Position numbers and translations under genes: made by a program. A DNA stretch of 64,000 bases from Eubacterium sp. (GTDB lineage Bacteria > Bacillota > Clostridia > Oscillospirales > Ruminococcaceae): the NCBI GenBank assembly GCA_022511265.1, contig JAFLRX010000003.1:1-64000 (forward strand), read 5' to 3'. The stretch's first letter is position 1, and the number at the start of each line of letters is the position of its first letter. Below the pieces are notes generated by a model. It saw only the letters and a list, made by a program, of their open reading frames with translations, was not told the DNA's origin and did no database searches. This document shows, in pieces, positions 39,827-50,969 of this stretch.

Positions 39827-40876
39827 TTGAATATTACAATTTCCGAAAACTTAAAAGCATTTCGCAAAGAGCGCGGAAACACACAAGAAGATCTATCAAA
39901 TCATCTTGGAATTTCTGTGCAGGCTGTCTCAAAATGGGAACGCGGCGAGGGGTATCCAGATATTACACTTTTGCCTGCTATCGCTTCTTTCTATGATAAG
40001 ACAGTTGACGAACTGCTTGGCTGCGACGAAATCGAACGGAATAAAAAAATGGACGAAATCATTAAACAATACGTAACTAACGGCAATGCAGGCAGGATAA
40101 AAGATAATATTGCCCTAACGCGAAATGCATTAAAAGAATTTCCCAATGATCTTTATCTCATGCAGAGTTTAGCAAATTCGCTGTTCTTTACGGATGAGAA
40201 GGAGTATCTTGATGAGTGTATTGAAATATGCGAAAAAATACTTGCCAAAAGCCTTGAAGACAGCCAAAGATTTGAAGTTCTGCAAACAATTGTCTACTCT
40301 TACAGCAAAAAGAAGAATATAGCAAAAGCTAAAGAATATGCAGAAAAACTACCCGATTTACACTGCACCAAAAGCATAGTCCTTGAGGATGTATTGGAAG
40401 GAGAAGAAAAATTAAAGCTGGCACAGCAAAATATCGGCTCGCTCGTTGGACTGATAGATTGTTCAGTCAACCGGATGCTATGCGCTAAAGAATATACTGC
40501 CGAAGAAAGAATATTTGCCTACGAAACAATTGATAAGCTTTATAAATTGTTTTTGTACGACGGTAACTACGGATATGAAAACTGCGCTCTTAATATGCTT
40601 TGGATGAACCTTGCAAGAGAATACGCAAAGACAAAAAATCAAGAAAAAACTATTAACGCTCTGAAAACAGCATATCAACACGCATTTAAGTTGGACCGCT
40701 TCGATACAGGCAAATACACATCCTTATTTTCGGATACCGGCAGCTATTCAAAAGAAGGCATTACGAAAAATTTTGAAACAAGTTACGTGGATTGGTTAAA
40801 GAACGTAATGTCAGAGCAAATCTTTGACTTTGTTCGAGAAACAGCAGAATTTCAGCAAATTATGCTGACAAGCTAA
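39827..40876 (+). CDS. XRE-family transcriptional regulator with C-terminal TPR-like region
   Basis: ISENLKAFRKERGNTQEDLSNHLGISVQAVSKWERGEGYPDITLLPAIASFYDKTVDELLG; TTG start with GGAGG. Confidence 0.93.
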   Translation: MNITISENLKAFRKERGNTQEDLSNHLGISVQAVSKWERGEGYPDITLLPAIASFYDKTVDELLGCDEIERNKKMDEIIKQYVTNGNAGRIKDNIALTRNALKEFPNDLYLMQSLANSLFFTDEKEYLDECIEICEKILAKSLEDSQRFEVLQTIVYSYSKKKNIAKAKEYAEKLPDLHCTKSIVLEDVLEGEEKLKLAQQNIGSLVGLIDCSVNRMLCAKEYTAEERIFAYETIDKLYKLFLYDGNYGYENCALNMLWMNLAREYAKTKNQEKTINALKTAYQHAFKLDRFDTGKYTSLFSDTGSYSKEGITKNFETSYVDWLKNVMSEQIFDFVRETAEFQQIMLTS

Positions 40877-40981
40877 ATTAAAATGCATAAGAAAAAATAA
40901 CACAGCAGCCCGGAAGGATTTTTCCTCCGGGCTGTAACTGTTCTGATTTCTCCGCTAACTATAGCAGTCTATATCAGATAT

Positions 40982-41248
40982 TTATTGCAGCTTTTTCTCA
41001 GAATCAAGCTTATACTTCATCTGCTTGATAAGCTCTTTATCCGCTTTTACACTGTCAAACCAACCGCGGTTTACAGCCTCGTCAATTATAGTTCCCGCTG
41101 TCTGCTGTACCTCGTCATGCGCGAATATAAGCTTATTGCGCAGGTCGGTAGTACCGCTCTGACTTATCGCGCGGTTGTATTTTACACTCAGTATTTCCTC
41201 TGCGGAAAGCACATCCTTTATCATTTGTTTTTCGGCATTTCCGTTCAT
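40982..41248 (-). CDS. CotF-family spore-coat-like protein
   Basis: KDVLSAEEILSVKYNRAISQSGTTDLRNKLIFAHDEVQQTAGTIIDEAVNRGWF. Confidence 0.75.
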   Translation of the reverse strand: MNGNAEKQMIKDVLSAEEILSVKYNRAISQSGTTDLRNKLIFAHDEVQQTAGTIIDEAVNRGWFDSVKADKELIKQMKYKLDSEKKLQ

Positions 41249-41285
41249 TAAATCATTCCCTTCATATTATTATATCATTCCCCTC

Positions 41286-41474
41286 TTATTCACTCAACAG
41301 CTTTTCCAACGTGTTGCAATGATTGATATGGTCGGCTGCGCACTTTTGCAGTTTTTCCTTAAGCTGCGGGTCGCTGCACCCATCACTGCATTTTTTGTAC
41401 TTTTCACTTAAAAAACGCTCTGTCCTTATGATATCCGCAAGATTAATCAGTTCACTAAGAGAACATTGAAGCAT
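41286..41474 (-). CDS. Small spore-coat-like protein
   Basis: LADIIRTERFLSEKYKKCSDGCSDPQLKEKLQKCAADHINHCNTLEKLL. Confidence 0.6.
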   Translation of the reverse strand: MLQCSLSELINLADIIRTERFLSEKYKKCSDGCSDPQLKEKLQKCAADHINHCNTLEKLLSE

Positions 41475-41580
41475 ATAATCTGTCCTTTCAATACATTTCT
41501 GAGTTTTTCATCAATTATTATTTGATTTTTTCTGCGTAATATGCTATAATTAAAAAAGTTTAATTGAAAGGACGAGCAAA

Positions 41581-43395
41581 TTGTCAAACAACGATTATCT
41601 TTCAAAAATAAGAAACTTTTGTATCATAGCACATATAGACCATGGTAAGTCCACGCTTGCCGACAGAATACTGGAGCAGACCCAGACGGTTGCCAAGCGT
41701 GAAATGGAAGAACAGCTGCTGGACGACATGGAGCTGGAGCGCGAGCGCGGCATAACCATAAAGGCGCGCGCGGTAAGGCTGACATACACTGCCGATGACG
41801 GAGAGGATTATATATTCAATCTGATAGACACCCCCGGACACGTTGACTTTAACTATGAGGTCTCCCGATCACTCAACGCGTGTGAGGGCGCGGTGCTGGT
41901 GGTAGACGCGTCACAGGGTATCGAGGCACAAACATTGGCAAACACCTATCTTGCGATAGACCAGGATCTTGAAGTCATTCCTGTTATAAATAAGATAGAT
42001 CTCCCCTCCGCGCACCCTGATGAAGTAAAAGAGGAAATAGAAAATGTTATCGGTATACCTGCCGAGGACGCGCCGCTTATCAGTGCCAAAATGGGCATAA
42101 ATATCAAAGCCGTGCTGGAAGACGTGGTAAAGAATATCCCGTCACCTAAAGGAGACAGCTCCGCGCCGCTGAAGGCGCTTATCTTTGACAGCTATTACGA
42201 TTCGTATAAAGGCGTAATTGTTCACGTTCGCATAAAAGAAGGAACACTTAAAGTCGGCGATAAAATACGCATGATGGCTACAGGAGCGGAATTTACCGTG
42301 ACCGAGCTTGGCTATATGGGTGCGACACAGCTCGCGACCTCGGACGAGCTGCGCGCAGGCGAGGTTGGATATATCGCGGCGTCGATAAAATCCATCGGCG
42401 ACACCAAGGTCGGCGATACCGTGACATTGGCGGATTCTCCCGCGGCAGAGCCGCTGGCAGGTTATCGAAATGTTAACCCTATGGTATTCAGCGGTATTTA
42501 TCCCGCCGACGGCGCGAAATATACCGATTTACGAGAAGCGTTGGAGAAATTGCAGCTTAACGATGCGTCGCTGTCATTCGAGCCTGAGACGTCAATTGCG
42601 TTGGGCTTTGGTTTCCGCTGCGGATTTCTCGGACTGCTGCATATGGAGATAATACAGGAAAGATTAGAGCGGGAATACAATCTCGACCTGGTCACCACCG
42701 CACCGTCGGTAGTATATAAGATAACCAAAACCGACGGCACTACGACATATATTGACAACCCCACCAACTACCCCGACCCGTCGGAGATAGAGACGGCCGA
42801 AGAGCCTATGGTAAAGGCTAATATCTACGCCCCTGCCGATTATGTCGGAAATATTATGGAGCTGTGCCAACAGCGGCGCGGCACATTCAAGGATATGAAA
42901 TATCTTGATCAGACCCGCGTCGAACTGCATTACGACCTGCCGCTGAATGAGATAGTGTATGACTTCTTTGATTCACTGAAATCCCGCACCAAGGGATATG
43001 CAAGCTATGATTATGAGATAAGCGGATTTGTTCCGTCAAATCTTGTCAAGCTGGATATATTGCTCAACGGTGAGATAGTGGATGCGTTGTCGTTTATCGT
43101 ACACGCCGACAGCGCATATCCTAGGGCGCGCAAAATAGCGGAAAAGCTTAAAGAAAACATACCGCGCCAGCTGTTCGAGGTGCCTGTTCAGGCAGCGGTA
43201 GGCGGTAAGATAATTGCGCGAGAGACGGTAAAGGCAATGCGCAAGGATGTGCTTGCCAAGTGCTACGGCGGCGATATTACCCGTAAAAAAAAGCTGCTTG
43301 AAAAGCAAAAAGAGGGCAAAAAGCGCATGAGAAAGCTCGGCACGGTCGAAGTGCCGCAGGAGGCATTCATGGCGGTGTTAAAGTTGGATGAATAA
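41581..43395 (+). CDS. lepA: Elongation factor 4
   Basis: [31 protein letters not shown] start. Confidence 0.98.
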   Translation: MSNNDYLSKIRNFCIIAHIDHGKSTLADRILEQTQTVAKREMEEQLLDDMELERERGITIKARAVRLTYTADDGEDYIFNLIDTPGHVDFNYEVSRSLNACEGAVLVVDASQGIEAQTLANTYLAIDQDLEVIPVINKIDLPSAHPDEVKEEIENVIGIPAEDAPLISAKMGINIKAVLEDVVKNIPSPKGDSSAPLKALIFDSYYDSYKGVIVHVRIKEGTLKVGDKIRMMATGAEFTVTELGYMGATQLATSDELRAGEVGYIAASIKSIGDTKVGDTVTLADSPAAEPLAGYRNVNPMVFSGIYPADGAKYTDLREALEKLQLNDASLSFEPETSIALGFGFRCGFLGLLHMEIIQERLEREYNLDLVTTAPSVVYKITKTDGTTTYIDNPTNYPDPSEIETAEEPMVKANIYAPADYVGNIMELCQQRRGTFKDMKYLDQTRVELHYDLPLNEIVYDFFDSLKSRTKGYASYDYEISGFVPSNLVKLDILLNGEIVDALSFIVHADSAYPRARKIAEKLKENIPRQLFEVPVQAAVGGKIIARETVKAMRKDVLAKCYGGDITRKKKLLEKQKEGKKRMRKLGTVEVPQEAFMAVLKLDE

Positions 43396-44473
43396 GGTCG
43401 GGTTGTATATCCACGTACCGTTTTGCCTGTCAAAATGCCCGTACTGTGATTTTTACTCGGTAAAGTATGATGACGACACCGCAAAAGGTTATCTGAACGC
43501 GGTTAAAGCAAACCTTGCTAATTATGACAGCATTCGCTTTGATACGGTGTATTTCGGCGGCGGTACACCAATACTGCTATGGAAAGAGATATGCGAGATA
43601 CTCTCGTTTTTGGGTGACAGGATCGAACCTGACGCGGAGATAACGCTGGAGGCAAACCCCTGCTGTACACATGGCGAAGCGCTGACCGCGTTAAAGCAAA
43701 GCGGTGTCAATCGCGTATCTTTCGGGCTGCAAAGCGCTGACGATAATGAGCTGAAGGCACTCGGCAGACGGCATAACGCAACGCAGGGCGAGCAAGCTGT
43801 TGAAATGTGTTATAATGCGGGGGTAGAAAACATATCCGCCGATATAATGCTGGGTATACCGCTGCAAACGCCGGAGAGCCTTAAACGTACGGTTGAACGC
43901 TTTACTTCCCTGCCGATTACTCACATTTCGGCATATATGCTGAAAATAGAGGAAAACACACCTTTCGCCACACGGCAGCTTGACCTGCCGGACGAGGACG
44001 GCTATGCTCAGATGTATCTCGATACGGTCTCACTGTTGCCTGAAAAAGGCTTTACCCAGTATGAGATAAGCAACTTTGCTAAATCAGGCTGCGAGTGCCG
44101 CCATAATCTTAAATACTGGCGGTGCGAGGAATATATCGGTATAGGTCCGGCGGCACATTCGTTTTATAATGGCTCAAGATACGCGGTAAATCGCGATTTA
44201 TCGGAATTTATAAAGATTGTCCCGCAGCGTACTTATGTAACCGAAGGTTCGCCCGCTGATTTTGATGAATGGCTGATGCTGCGGCTAAGGCTCAGCGAGG
44301 GCGTTGATTTAGACGAAGTAAAACAGCGTTTCGGTATAGAAAAAGAAAAACTGTTTGAAAAGCTGAAAGCTGTACCAACACAGCTTTACCGTGCGGACAA
44401 TAATAACATCAGGCTGACGCCTGAGGGATTTTTGGTATCAAATGCCGTAATAGGCATATTAACAGATATATAG
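43388..44473 (+). CDS. hemW: Radical SAM heme chaperone HemW
   Basis: [20 protein letters not shown]...VYFGGGTP...[12 protein letters not shown]. Confidence 0.95.
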   Translation: MNKVGLYIHVPFCLSKCPYCDFYSVKYDDDTAKGYLNAVKANLANYDSIRFDTVYFGGGTPILLWKEICEILSFLGDRIEPDAEITLEANPCCTHGEALTALKQSGVNRVSFGLQSADDNELKALGRRHNATQGEQAVEMCYNAGVENISADIMLGIPLQTPESLKRTVERFTSLPITHISAYMLKIEENTPFATRQLDLPDEDGYAQMYLDTVSLLPEKGFTQYEISNFAKSGCECRHNLKYWRCEEYIGIGPAAHSFYNGSRYAVNRDLSEFIKIVPQRTYVTEGSPADFDEWLMLRLRLSEGVDLDEVKQRFGIEKEKLFEKLKAVPTQLYRADNNNIRLTPEGFLVSNAVIGILTDI

Positions 44474-44494
44474 ACAAATGGGAGGACGTAAACT

Positions 44495-46864
44495 ATGGAT
44501 AAAGAACAGCTTAAAAGAGACTTTTTATCGGCTCTTTCGGAAAAATACGATATCGCGCCGCATACAGCTGCGCCGTATCAGCTGCATGACGCGATTTCCA
44601 CCGCGATAATGAAGCAGCTTTCCCCCAACTGGACGAAAAGTAAGCGCGCGCATCTCGCCGCCCGCAGAGCTTGCTATTTCTCGGCGGAGTTTTTGGTTGG
44701 ACGCGCGATATACAACAATATGCTGTGCCTTGAGATAGAAAACGATGTTGAAGAACTGTTCCGCTCGGTAAATGCGGATATCAACGCACTGGAGGAAATA
44801 GAAGACGCGGCACTCGGCAACGGCGGTCTCGGACGGTTGGCGGCGTGCTTTTTAGACAGTGCGGCTACCCTTTCACTGCCGCTGGACGGATACGGAATAC
44901 GCTATAAATACGGTCTGTTCAAGCAGTCTATAGTTGACGGATTCCAGAAAGAAGAGGCGGACGACTGGACAAAGTACGGCGACGCATGGAGCAAGCGCCG
45001 CGAGGAAGATATCGTTACCGTTCGGTTTGCCGACCAAGAGGTCTTGGCTGTTCCCTACGATATGCCGATAATCGGCTTTAAGACTAAGAACATCGGTACA
45101 CTCCGCCTGTGGCAGGCAGAGCCGACGAAAAAATTTGATTTTATCAAGTTCAACAATCAGGATTACATCAACGCCAGCATCGAGCAGATACGCGCCGAGG
45201 ATATTTCACGCGTACTTTACCCCAACGATGACACAAGAGAGGGCAAGATACTGCGCTTTAAACAGCAGTATTTCTTCTGTGCCGCGTCACTGGCTGATAT
45301 CGTGAAAAAGCACAAGGCAAGCGGATTTGATATCCATGCGCTTGCGGAGAAAATCACCGTACAGCTCAACGACACCCACCCTGTTATCTCTATCCCCGAG
45401 CTTATCAGAATACTGGTTGACAACGAGGGTCTTTCGTTTGAAGAGGCGTTCGATATCGCGAAAAAGGTGTTCAACTACACCAACCACACAATTATGGCAG
45501 AGGCTATGGAAAAGTGGGATACCGGCATAGTGCAGGAAGTCCTTCCGAGGATATACGAGATAATATTGCAGCTTAATGAGACATTTATTGCTGACATGTA
45601 CAAGAAAGGCATGCCGAGAAAGAACATTGATGATATGAAGCTTATCTCCGGCGGCGTTGTACATATGGCGAAAATGGCTATCTACTGCTCCAGTTACACC
45701 AACGGAGTGGCTGCCCTGCATACCGAGATACTGAAAAATAACACATTAAACGACTGGTACAAGCTGTATCCCGAACGATTCCAGAACAAGACAAACGGCA
45801 TCACACCGAGACGTTGGATAGCGCTTTGCAACAAGGAGTTATCCGCGCTTATTACCGAGCAGCTGGGCGGCGACGACTGGATAAACGACCTGTCTCAGCT
45901 TGAAAAGCTGGAACACTTGCGCGGTGACAACGGCATGATGCAGCGTTTTATGGACATCAAGCAGGAGAAAAAGCGTCAGCTTGCCGCCTATATCACCAAA
46001 AACGAGAGTAAGGAGATAAATCCCGACAGCATTTTTGATATACAGATAAAGAGACTGCATGAATACAAAAGACAGCTGCTCAACGCATTCAGCATACTGT
46101 ATATCTATTTCGGTATCAAGGACGGCAGTATCAAGGACTTCTACCCCACCACCTTTATTTTCGGCGCAAAATCCGCGCCCGGATACAAGCGCGCAAAAGC
46201 AATTATCAAGTACATTAACGAGATAGGCGAGCTTATTAACAAGGACGAGCAGACAAAAGACCTTATCAATGTTGTTTTCGTGCAGAACTATAATGTTTCC
46301 TATGCCGAAAAGCTGGTTACCGCCGCTGATATCTCCGAGCAGATATCCACAGCAGGTACCGAGGCATCCGGCACCGGAAATATGAAATTTATGCTCAACG
46401 GTACGGTAACTTTAGGCACATATGACGGCGCAAATGTTGAGATAGTAGAAGAAGCCGGCGAGGACAACAACTACATCTTCGGCGCGCGTGTCGAAGAGCT
46501 TGACGAAATAATGAAGGATTACGACCCGAGAAAAATTATCGCAGACAATCCGAAGATTGCTCGAGTACTTAATACTCTCATTGACGGAACGGTTAGCGAC
46601 GGCGGCTCGGGCGACTTCAGAGAGCTTTATTTCGCGCTGACCGACGGCGCAAGCTGGCACGTGCCGGATCATTACTACCTCATAGGCGACCTTGAAAGCT
46701 ATGTCCAGGCAAAGCTGAAAGCAAACGCTGACTACAAGAACGCGCGTCTTGACTTTGCGAGAAAGTGCTGGGCTAATATGTGCTTCTCAGGCAAGTTCAG
46801 TTCTGACAGGACTATCAAGGATTACGCGGAGAATATCTGGAAGATAAGTGAAGTGGAAGTATAA
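44495..46864 (+). CDS. glgP: Glycogen/starch phosphorylase
   Basis: EDAALGNGGLGRLAACFLDS...KRLHEYKRQLLNAF...TAGTEASGTGNMKFMLNG. Confidence 0.97.
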   Translation: MDKEQLKRDFLSALSEKYDIAPHTAAPYQLHDAISTAIMKQLSPNWTKSKRAHLAARRACYFSAEFLVGRAIYNNMLCLEIENDVEELFRSVNADINALEEIEDAALGNGGLGRLAACFLDSAATLSLPLDGYGIRYKYGLFKQSIVDGFQKEEADDWTKYGDAWSKRREEDIVTVRFADQEVLAVPYDMPIIGFKTKNIGTLRLWQAEPTKKFDFIKFNNQDYINASIEQIRAEDISRVLYPNDDTREGKILRFKQQYFFCAASLADIVKKHKASGFDIHALAEKITVQLNDTHPVISIPELIRILVDNEGLSFEEAFDIAKKVFNYTNHTIMAEAMEKWDTGIVQEVLPRIYEIILQLNETFIADMYKKGMPRKNIDDMKLISGGVVHMAKMAIYCSSYTNGVAALHTEILKNNTLNDWYKLYPERFQNKTNGITPRRWIALCNKELSALITEQLGGDDWINDLSQLEKLEHLRGDNGMMQRFMDIKQEKKRQLAAYITKNESKEINPDSIFDIQIKRLHEYKRQLLNAFSILYIYFGIKDGSIKDFYPTTFIFGAKSAPGYKRAKAIIKYINEIGELINKDEQTKDLINVVFVQNYNVSYAEKLVTAADISEQISTAGTEASGTGNMKFMLNGTVTLGTYDGANVEIVEEAGEDNNYIFGARVEELDEIMKDYDPRKIIADNPKIARVLNTLIDGTVSDGGSGDFRELYFALTDGASWHVPDHYYLIGDLESYVQAKLKANADYKNARLDFARKCWANMCFSGKFSSDRTIKDYAENIWKISEVEV

Positions 46865-46891
46865 GCCTTTAGTTGGGAAAGGAATGAAAAA

Positions 46892-47524
46892 TTGAAGAGA
46901 ATAATCGACTTATTTCTCAAGGCCGTGCTTACCGGCTTTGCGATAGGCGTCGGCGGTGCGGTTTATCTGTCCTGCGATAATAAATACATAGGCGCTTTTC
47001 TGTTTGGCTTGGGACTGTTTATGGTGCTGTTTTTCGGCTATAATCTGTTCACGGGAAAAGTCGGCTATGCCGTTGAAAACAAACCGTCCTACTTGCTTGA
47101 CCTAGGTGTAATATGGCTGGGCAATCTCGCGGGCACAGTAATAATGGGCTTGCTGCTGCTTTTCACAAGGATAAGCGCAACGCTGGAAGAAAAAGCGGCA
47201 GGTATATGTGAAACAAAGCTTAACGATTCGCTTGTCAGCATATTTATCCTCGCGTTTTTCTGCGGGATACTGATGTTTGTCGCTGCGGACGGATTTAAAC
47301 GGATAAATAACCCTATCGGACAGGTTATAGTTATTTTCCTGCCGGTTATGGTGTTTATACTCAGCGGATACGAGCACTGTGTGGCGAATATGTTTTACTT
47401 CACCGTCGGTGAGGTGTGGTCGCTCAAAACCTTTGGATATCTGCTGATAATGTCGCTCGGCAACGCGGCGGGCGGTATATTTATCCCGCTGGTAAGAAAG
47501 GGTTTTGTAAAAGAAAAAGCATAA
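46892..47524 (+). CDS. Formate/nitrite transporter family protein
   Basis: ILSGYEHCVANMFYF and NAAGGIFIP motifs, six hydrophobic segments. Confidence 0.9.
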   Translation: MKRIIDLFLKAVLTGFAIGVGGAVYLSCDNKYIGAFLFGLGLFMVLFFGYNLFTGKVGYAVENKPSYLLDLGVIWLGNLAGTVIMGLLLLFTRISATLEEKAAGICETKLNDSLVSIFILAFFCGILMFVAADGFKRINNPIGQVIVIFLPVMVFILSGYEHCVANMFYFTVGEVWSLKTFGYLLIMSLGNAAGGIFIPLVRKGFVKEKA

Positions 47525-47541
47525 TATAAAACAATAATAAG

Positions 47542-47580
47542 TTAACGGCATACGCAACTCGTATGCCGTTAATGTTTTTT
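47542..47580 (+). terminator. Intrinsic terminator
   Basis: TTAACGGCATACG-caact-CGTATGCCGTTAA then TGTTTTTT. Confidence 0.8.
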
Positions 47581-47601
47581 CAAAGTATGTCTACAACTCA
47601 G

Positions 47602-48264
47602 TTATTTCTTTTCTGTTAACTTATTTGCTATCCGCTCCGCTGCCTCAATGTGCATTATCCAGTGCCGCGACAGCGGCATCTGTATCAGCCCGCGGATATC
47701 TTTACCGCCCCAGTAATCTATCAGCCATACCGCGTTTTCCGACTCGCTGACTGTTTTTGTTTTGCGCACTGCGTCTTTATCAGACTCCGTCATTTTTATT
47801 TTCATATCCTCAAAGGTGAGCTGTTGTAGCAATTTTGTAGTAGACTTGTCCACATCTGCAATGTAATTATACAACCCATCTATATCCAGCTGTGAGGAAA
47901 AGTCCGCTATCACCTGCTTTACAAGCTCATTTCCGGTGGTTATTATAGGTGAATTTATCTTTTGCTGATAGTCACCTGTGAAAAACACCTGCCTATCCTT
48001 TTTTATCATGGTATTTGTAACTATATCCTCAATACGGATGATATGCCACAGCGAATAAGCAACCGTCTTGCAGTGGTAACCGTTCGCATTGATAAAAGGT
48101 ATTGCGCTGAACTGCTCTGCCGTAAGAATTTTCTTAAATTCAAGCATCTGTTCCATTAACTCTTTACGCAGCGCCAACAGGGTTTTGATACCTTTGGGAA
48201 AGGTTTCTTTTTTCTTTAATTGCAGCTGCATAGTCTTGTTAAGCTCGCTCCGGCTTTTGTTCAT
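47602..48264 (-). CDS. DinB-like family protein
   Basis: Helical ORF with HCKTVAYSLWHIIRIEDI and MPLSRHWIMHIEAAERI His positions. Confidence 0.6.
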   Translation of the reverse strand: MNKSRSELNKTMQLQLKKKETFPKGIKTLLALRKELMEQMLEFKKILTAEQFSAIPFINANGYHCKTVAYSLWHIIRIEDIVTNTMIKKDRQVFFTGDYQQKINSPIITTGNELVKQVIADFSSQLDIDGLYNYIADVDKSTTKLLQQLTFEDMKIKMTESDKDAVRKTKTVSESENAVWLIDYWGGKDIRGLIQMPLSRHWIMHIEAAERIANKLTEKK

Positions 48265-48285
48265 CTTACATCCTCCTTGCGAACA

Positions 48286-48627
48286 TTAGTTTCCCGATTT
48301 GCATTTTGACATCTTCTTTCCGATATATCCTATATCCTTTACACCCTGCTGCCGCAGCAGCTTTAAAACCCGCTCCTGTTAAATATCACAAATTCGTACC
48401 TGTGCCCGCCTTTACCTGTGCCCGCCTTTAAGATAAAGTGTAACCGTCGGCAAAAATGCTGTTCTGCCGCTTTCTGTACGTTCTATATCCGCTATCGGAA
48501 TAATAATATTTCTGTATTCGTCCGGCAGAAATGCTCCTGTCTTATATGTCACAGTGTCGTCTGTAACATATATACCTCCTCCGCGTATTCCGTCATGGCA
48601 AAGGCTGCCGTAAAACGCCTTCTTCAT
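48286..48627 (-). pseudogene. Degraded small PH-like/hypothetical protein gene
   Basis: 16-bp tandem duplication (48398-48413/48414-48429) creates a frameshift and TAA; conceptual reading continues ...LKGGHRYEFVIFNR...VLKLLRQQGVKDIGYIGKKMSK after a second frameshift. Confidence 0.6.
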
Positions 48628-48691
48628 TGCAGCACCTCATTTTAAAAGCTGAGCGTGCCGCAAAAACTGTCGACACGCCAGGCATAACATT

Positions 48692-49348
48692 TTATGATTT
48701 TTCTTTCAGGAGTTTTTCAACAGGCTTGCCGACCAGCTTTTGAAACAACTTTACGGCAAATCCCGTGCATACTGCCGCGATCACAGTACCCTCACGGGTG
48801 CCGACCAGCTCGCCGAAAAATATGAACGATAATATCACGGACAAAACCACACAGCTTATATCAAATATGACTTTTACATTGCCGAAGCTCTTGTGTGTCT
48901 TGTCCGAAACCGCTTTAACAAAGGCCTCGCCGCTGTTCATTATGACGTTTGCAGCGACTGCAAGAGATATTCCGAACGCCAGTATAAGCGTGCCAAGCAC
49001 CGTCATAAGCAACTGTACCGGATAAATATCCTGCGGTACAGCCGAAACGCACCACATACCGAAATCGGTAAACCAGCCAAACACAAAAGAAAGCGGAACC
49101 TGCAAAAGCTGTATCAGCTTAAAATCCTTTCGGAGAATTATAATCTGCCCGACTATCAGAACACAGTTCCAGATAATCAGCCATGTTCCCATGGTAAAGA
49201 AATCCAGCTTTATGCTGACGATATTCGCCACCGATGATATAGGCGACACGCCCAGTCCGCCCTGCTTTGCCGCGGCAACGCCCAGCGCACTGAGAAAAAG
49301 CCCGATTACAAGCAACACATACCTTTTAAGCAGCTCTTTTTTGGTCAT
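48692..49348 (-). CDS. YczE/YyaS/YitT-like membrane protein
   Basis: [30 protein letters not shown]; multiple TM segments. Confidence 0.8.
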   Translation of the reverse strand: MTKKELLKRYVLLVIGLFLSALGVAAAKQGGLGVSPISSVANIVSIKLDFFTMGTWLIIWNCVLIVGQIIILRKDFKLIQLLQVPLSFVFGWFTDFGMWCVSAVPQDIYPVQLLMTVLGTLILAFGISLAVAANVIMNSGEAFVKAVSDKTHKSFGNVKVIFDISCVVLSVILSFIFFGELVGTREGTVIAAVCTGFAVKLFQKLVGKPVEKLLKEKS

Positions 49349-50286
49349 TGCTTCTTCCCTGTAATAAGCGGCTCGATCTTGGTAAGGTCATACGGGGTCT
49401 CCTGATATACGCAGAAGTTCAGCCAGTTGGAGTACATCAGGCTTGCGTGACCGCGCCAGGAAAAGTTCGGGGTCAGCTTGGGGTCATCACCCGGGAAATA
49501 GTTGTACGGGATGTCTATCGGCAGACCCTTTTCAATATCTCTTGTATACTCGTCCTTTAGTGTGTTGCGATCGTATTCGCCGTGACCCGTAATAAATATC
49601 TGGCGGTTTGTCCTATCTGCGATAATGTACGCCCCCGCGGTATCCGAATAGGACAGCAGCGCAAGATCAGGATGCCGCTCTACCTCATTGATATCCACCT
49701 CGGTATAACGTGAATGAGGCACCATAAACACATCGTCAAAGCCCTTTAACAGCGGATGATTTACAGCGTTTATCTTATGCGGGAACACGCCGAACAACTT
49801 TTTATTCAGCACACGCTTTTGTATACCGTAATGGTAGTATAATCCCGCAAATGCAGCCCAGCAGATATGTACGGTGCTGAACGCGTGGCTTTTGCTCCAC
49901 TCCATTATGTCGCAAAGCTCTTTCCAGTAATTCACCGACTCAAAGTTAAGCAGCTCTACAGGCGCACCGGTAATTATCAGTGCGTCAAAATATTGATCCT
50001 TTATGTCATTGAAATTACAATAAAAGTTTATAAGATGCTCCTGTGAAGTATTTTTAGGATTGTGCGTCTCTGTCTTGACAAGAGTAATATCCACCTGCAA
50101 CGGCGTGTTGCTCAGCAGTCTCAGCAGCTGCGTCTCGGTAACTATCTTGGTAGGCATAAGATTAACGATAGCCACCTTAAGCGGACGTATATCCTGTTTA
50201 GACGCTTTCTCATGCGACATAACAAATATATTCTCACTCAACAGCGTGCTGAACGCCGGGAGGTTGTTGGGTATATTTATAGGCAT
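49345..50286 (-). CDS. metA: Homoserine O-acyltransferase (MetA family)
   Basis: [67 protein letters not shown]. Confidence 0.97.
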   Translation of the reverse strand: MPINIPNNLPAFSTLLSENIFVMSHEKASKQDIRPLKVAIVNLMPTKIVTETQLLRLLSNTPLQVDITLVKTETHNPKNTSQEHLINFYCNFNDIKDQYFDALIITGAPVELLNFESVNYWKELCDIMEWSKSHAFSTVHICWAAFAGLYYHYGIQKRVLNKKLFGVFPHKINAVNHPLLKGFDDVFMVPHSRYTEVDINEVERHPDLALLSYSDTAGAYIIADRTNRQIFITGHGEYDRNTLKDEYTRDIEKGLPIDIPYNYFPGDDPKLTPNFSWRGHASLMYSNWLNFCVYQETPYDLTKIEPLITGKKQ

Positions 50287-50315
50287 ACTACACTCTCCTT
50301 AATCTTTTTATAATA

Positions 50316-50969
50316 TCAACTTATTCCTTTTATAACGTCAGCCACACCCGACAGGTCAGCTGTTCTTGCGAATACCCTGCTTTCGGTCTGCGGCTCTATG
50401 TCCTTTATATCTTTTATATAGACGCAGCGTATCCCCGCACTCAATGCGGCTCTTACCCCGTTCTCACTGTCCTCGACAATTAGCTGCTCGTCCTTAGTAT
50501 AGCCGAACAGCTCTGCCGCCTTCAGAAAAATCTCAGGATCAGGCTTGCCGTTTACTATCTCGTCACCGCCGAAAAGTCCGTCAAAGCAATCCCATATTCC
50601 GGCATTTGTGAGTTTCTTTACTGCCGAATTATGATAAGTAGAGGTAGCAACAACGGATTTTATGCCGTTTTCTTTCAGAAACCGCGACAGGCTGTCAAAG
50701 CCTTTTTTGACCGCCACACCGTGTTCTTTTTCATATTCGGCGCAAAACACCTTAGCCTCGTCCCAGTATTTCCTGAACGGAAAATCCGCTCCCATATTAT
50801 CCGCAAACAGCCGCTCCATAGAGTTATAATTCAGCCCAATGGACGCAATCGGCAGTGTCAGATCCATATCAAGCGAAAACTTATCTATTACTTTTTGCCA
50901 CGCGATAAGACCGACAGTTTCACTGTCTAACAGCGTGCCGTCCATATCGAAGATAACACATTTTATCAT
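50316..50969 (-). CDS. HAD-family hydrolase (beta-phosphoglucomutase-like)
   Basis: CVIFDMDGTLLDSE...GKPDPEIFLKAAELFG...EDSENGVRAALSAGIRCVYIKD. Confidence 0.93.
   Translation of the reverse strand: MIKCVIFDMDGTLLDSETVGLIAWQKVIDKFSLDMDLTLPIASIGLNYNSMERLFADNMGADFPFRKYWDEAKVFCAEYEKEHGVAVKKGFDSLSRFLKENGIKSVVATSTYHNSAVKKLTNAGIWDCFDGLFGGDEIVNGKPDPEIFLKAAELFGYTKDEQLIVEDSENGVRAALSAGIRCVYIKDIKDIEPQTESRVFARTADLSGVADVIKGIS

Noticed and set aside
50287-50315. SAM riboswitch upstream of metA
   Set aside because: The gap to the upstream gene is under 30 nt, too short for a SAM riboswitch.
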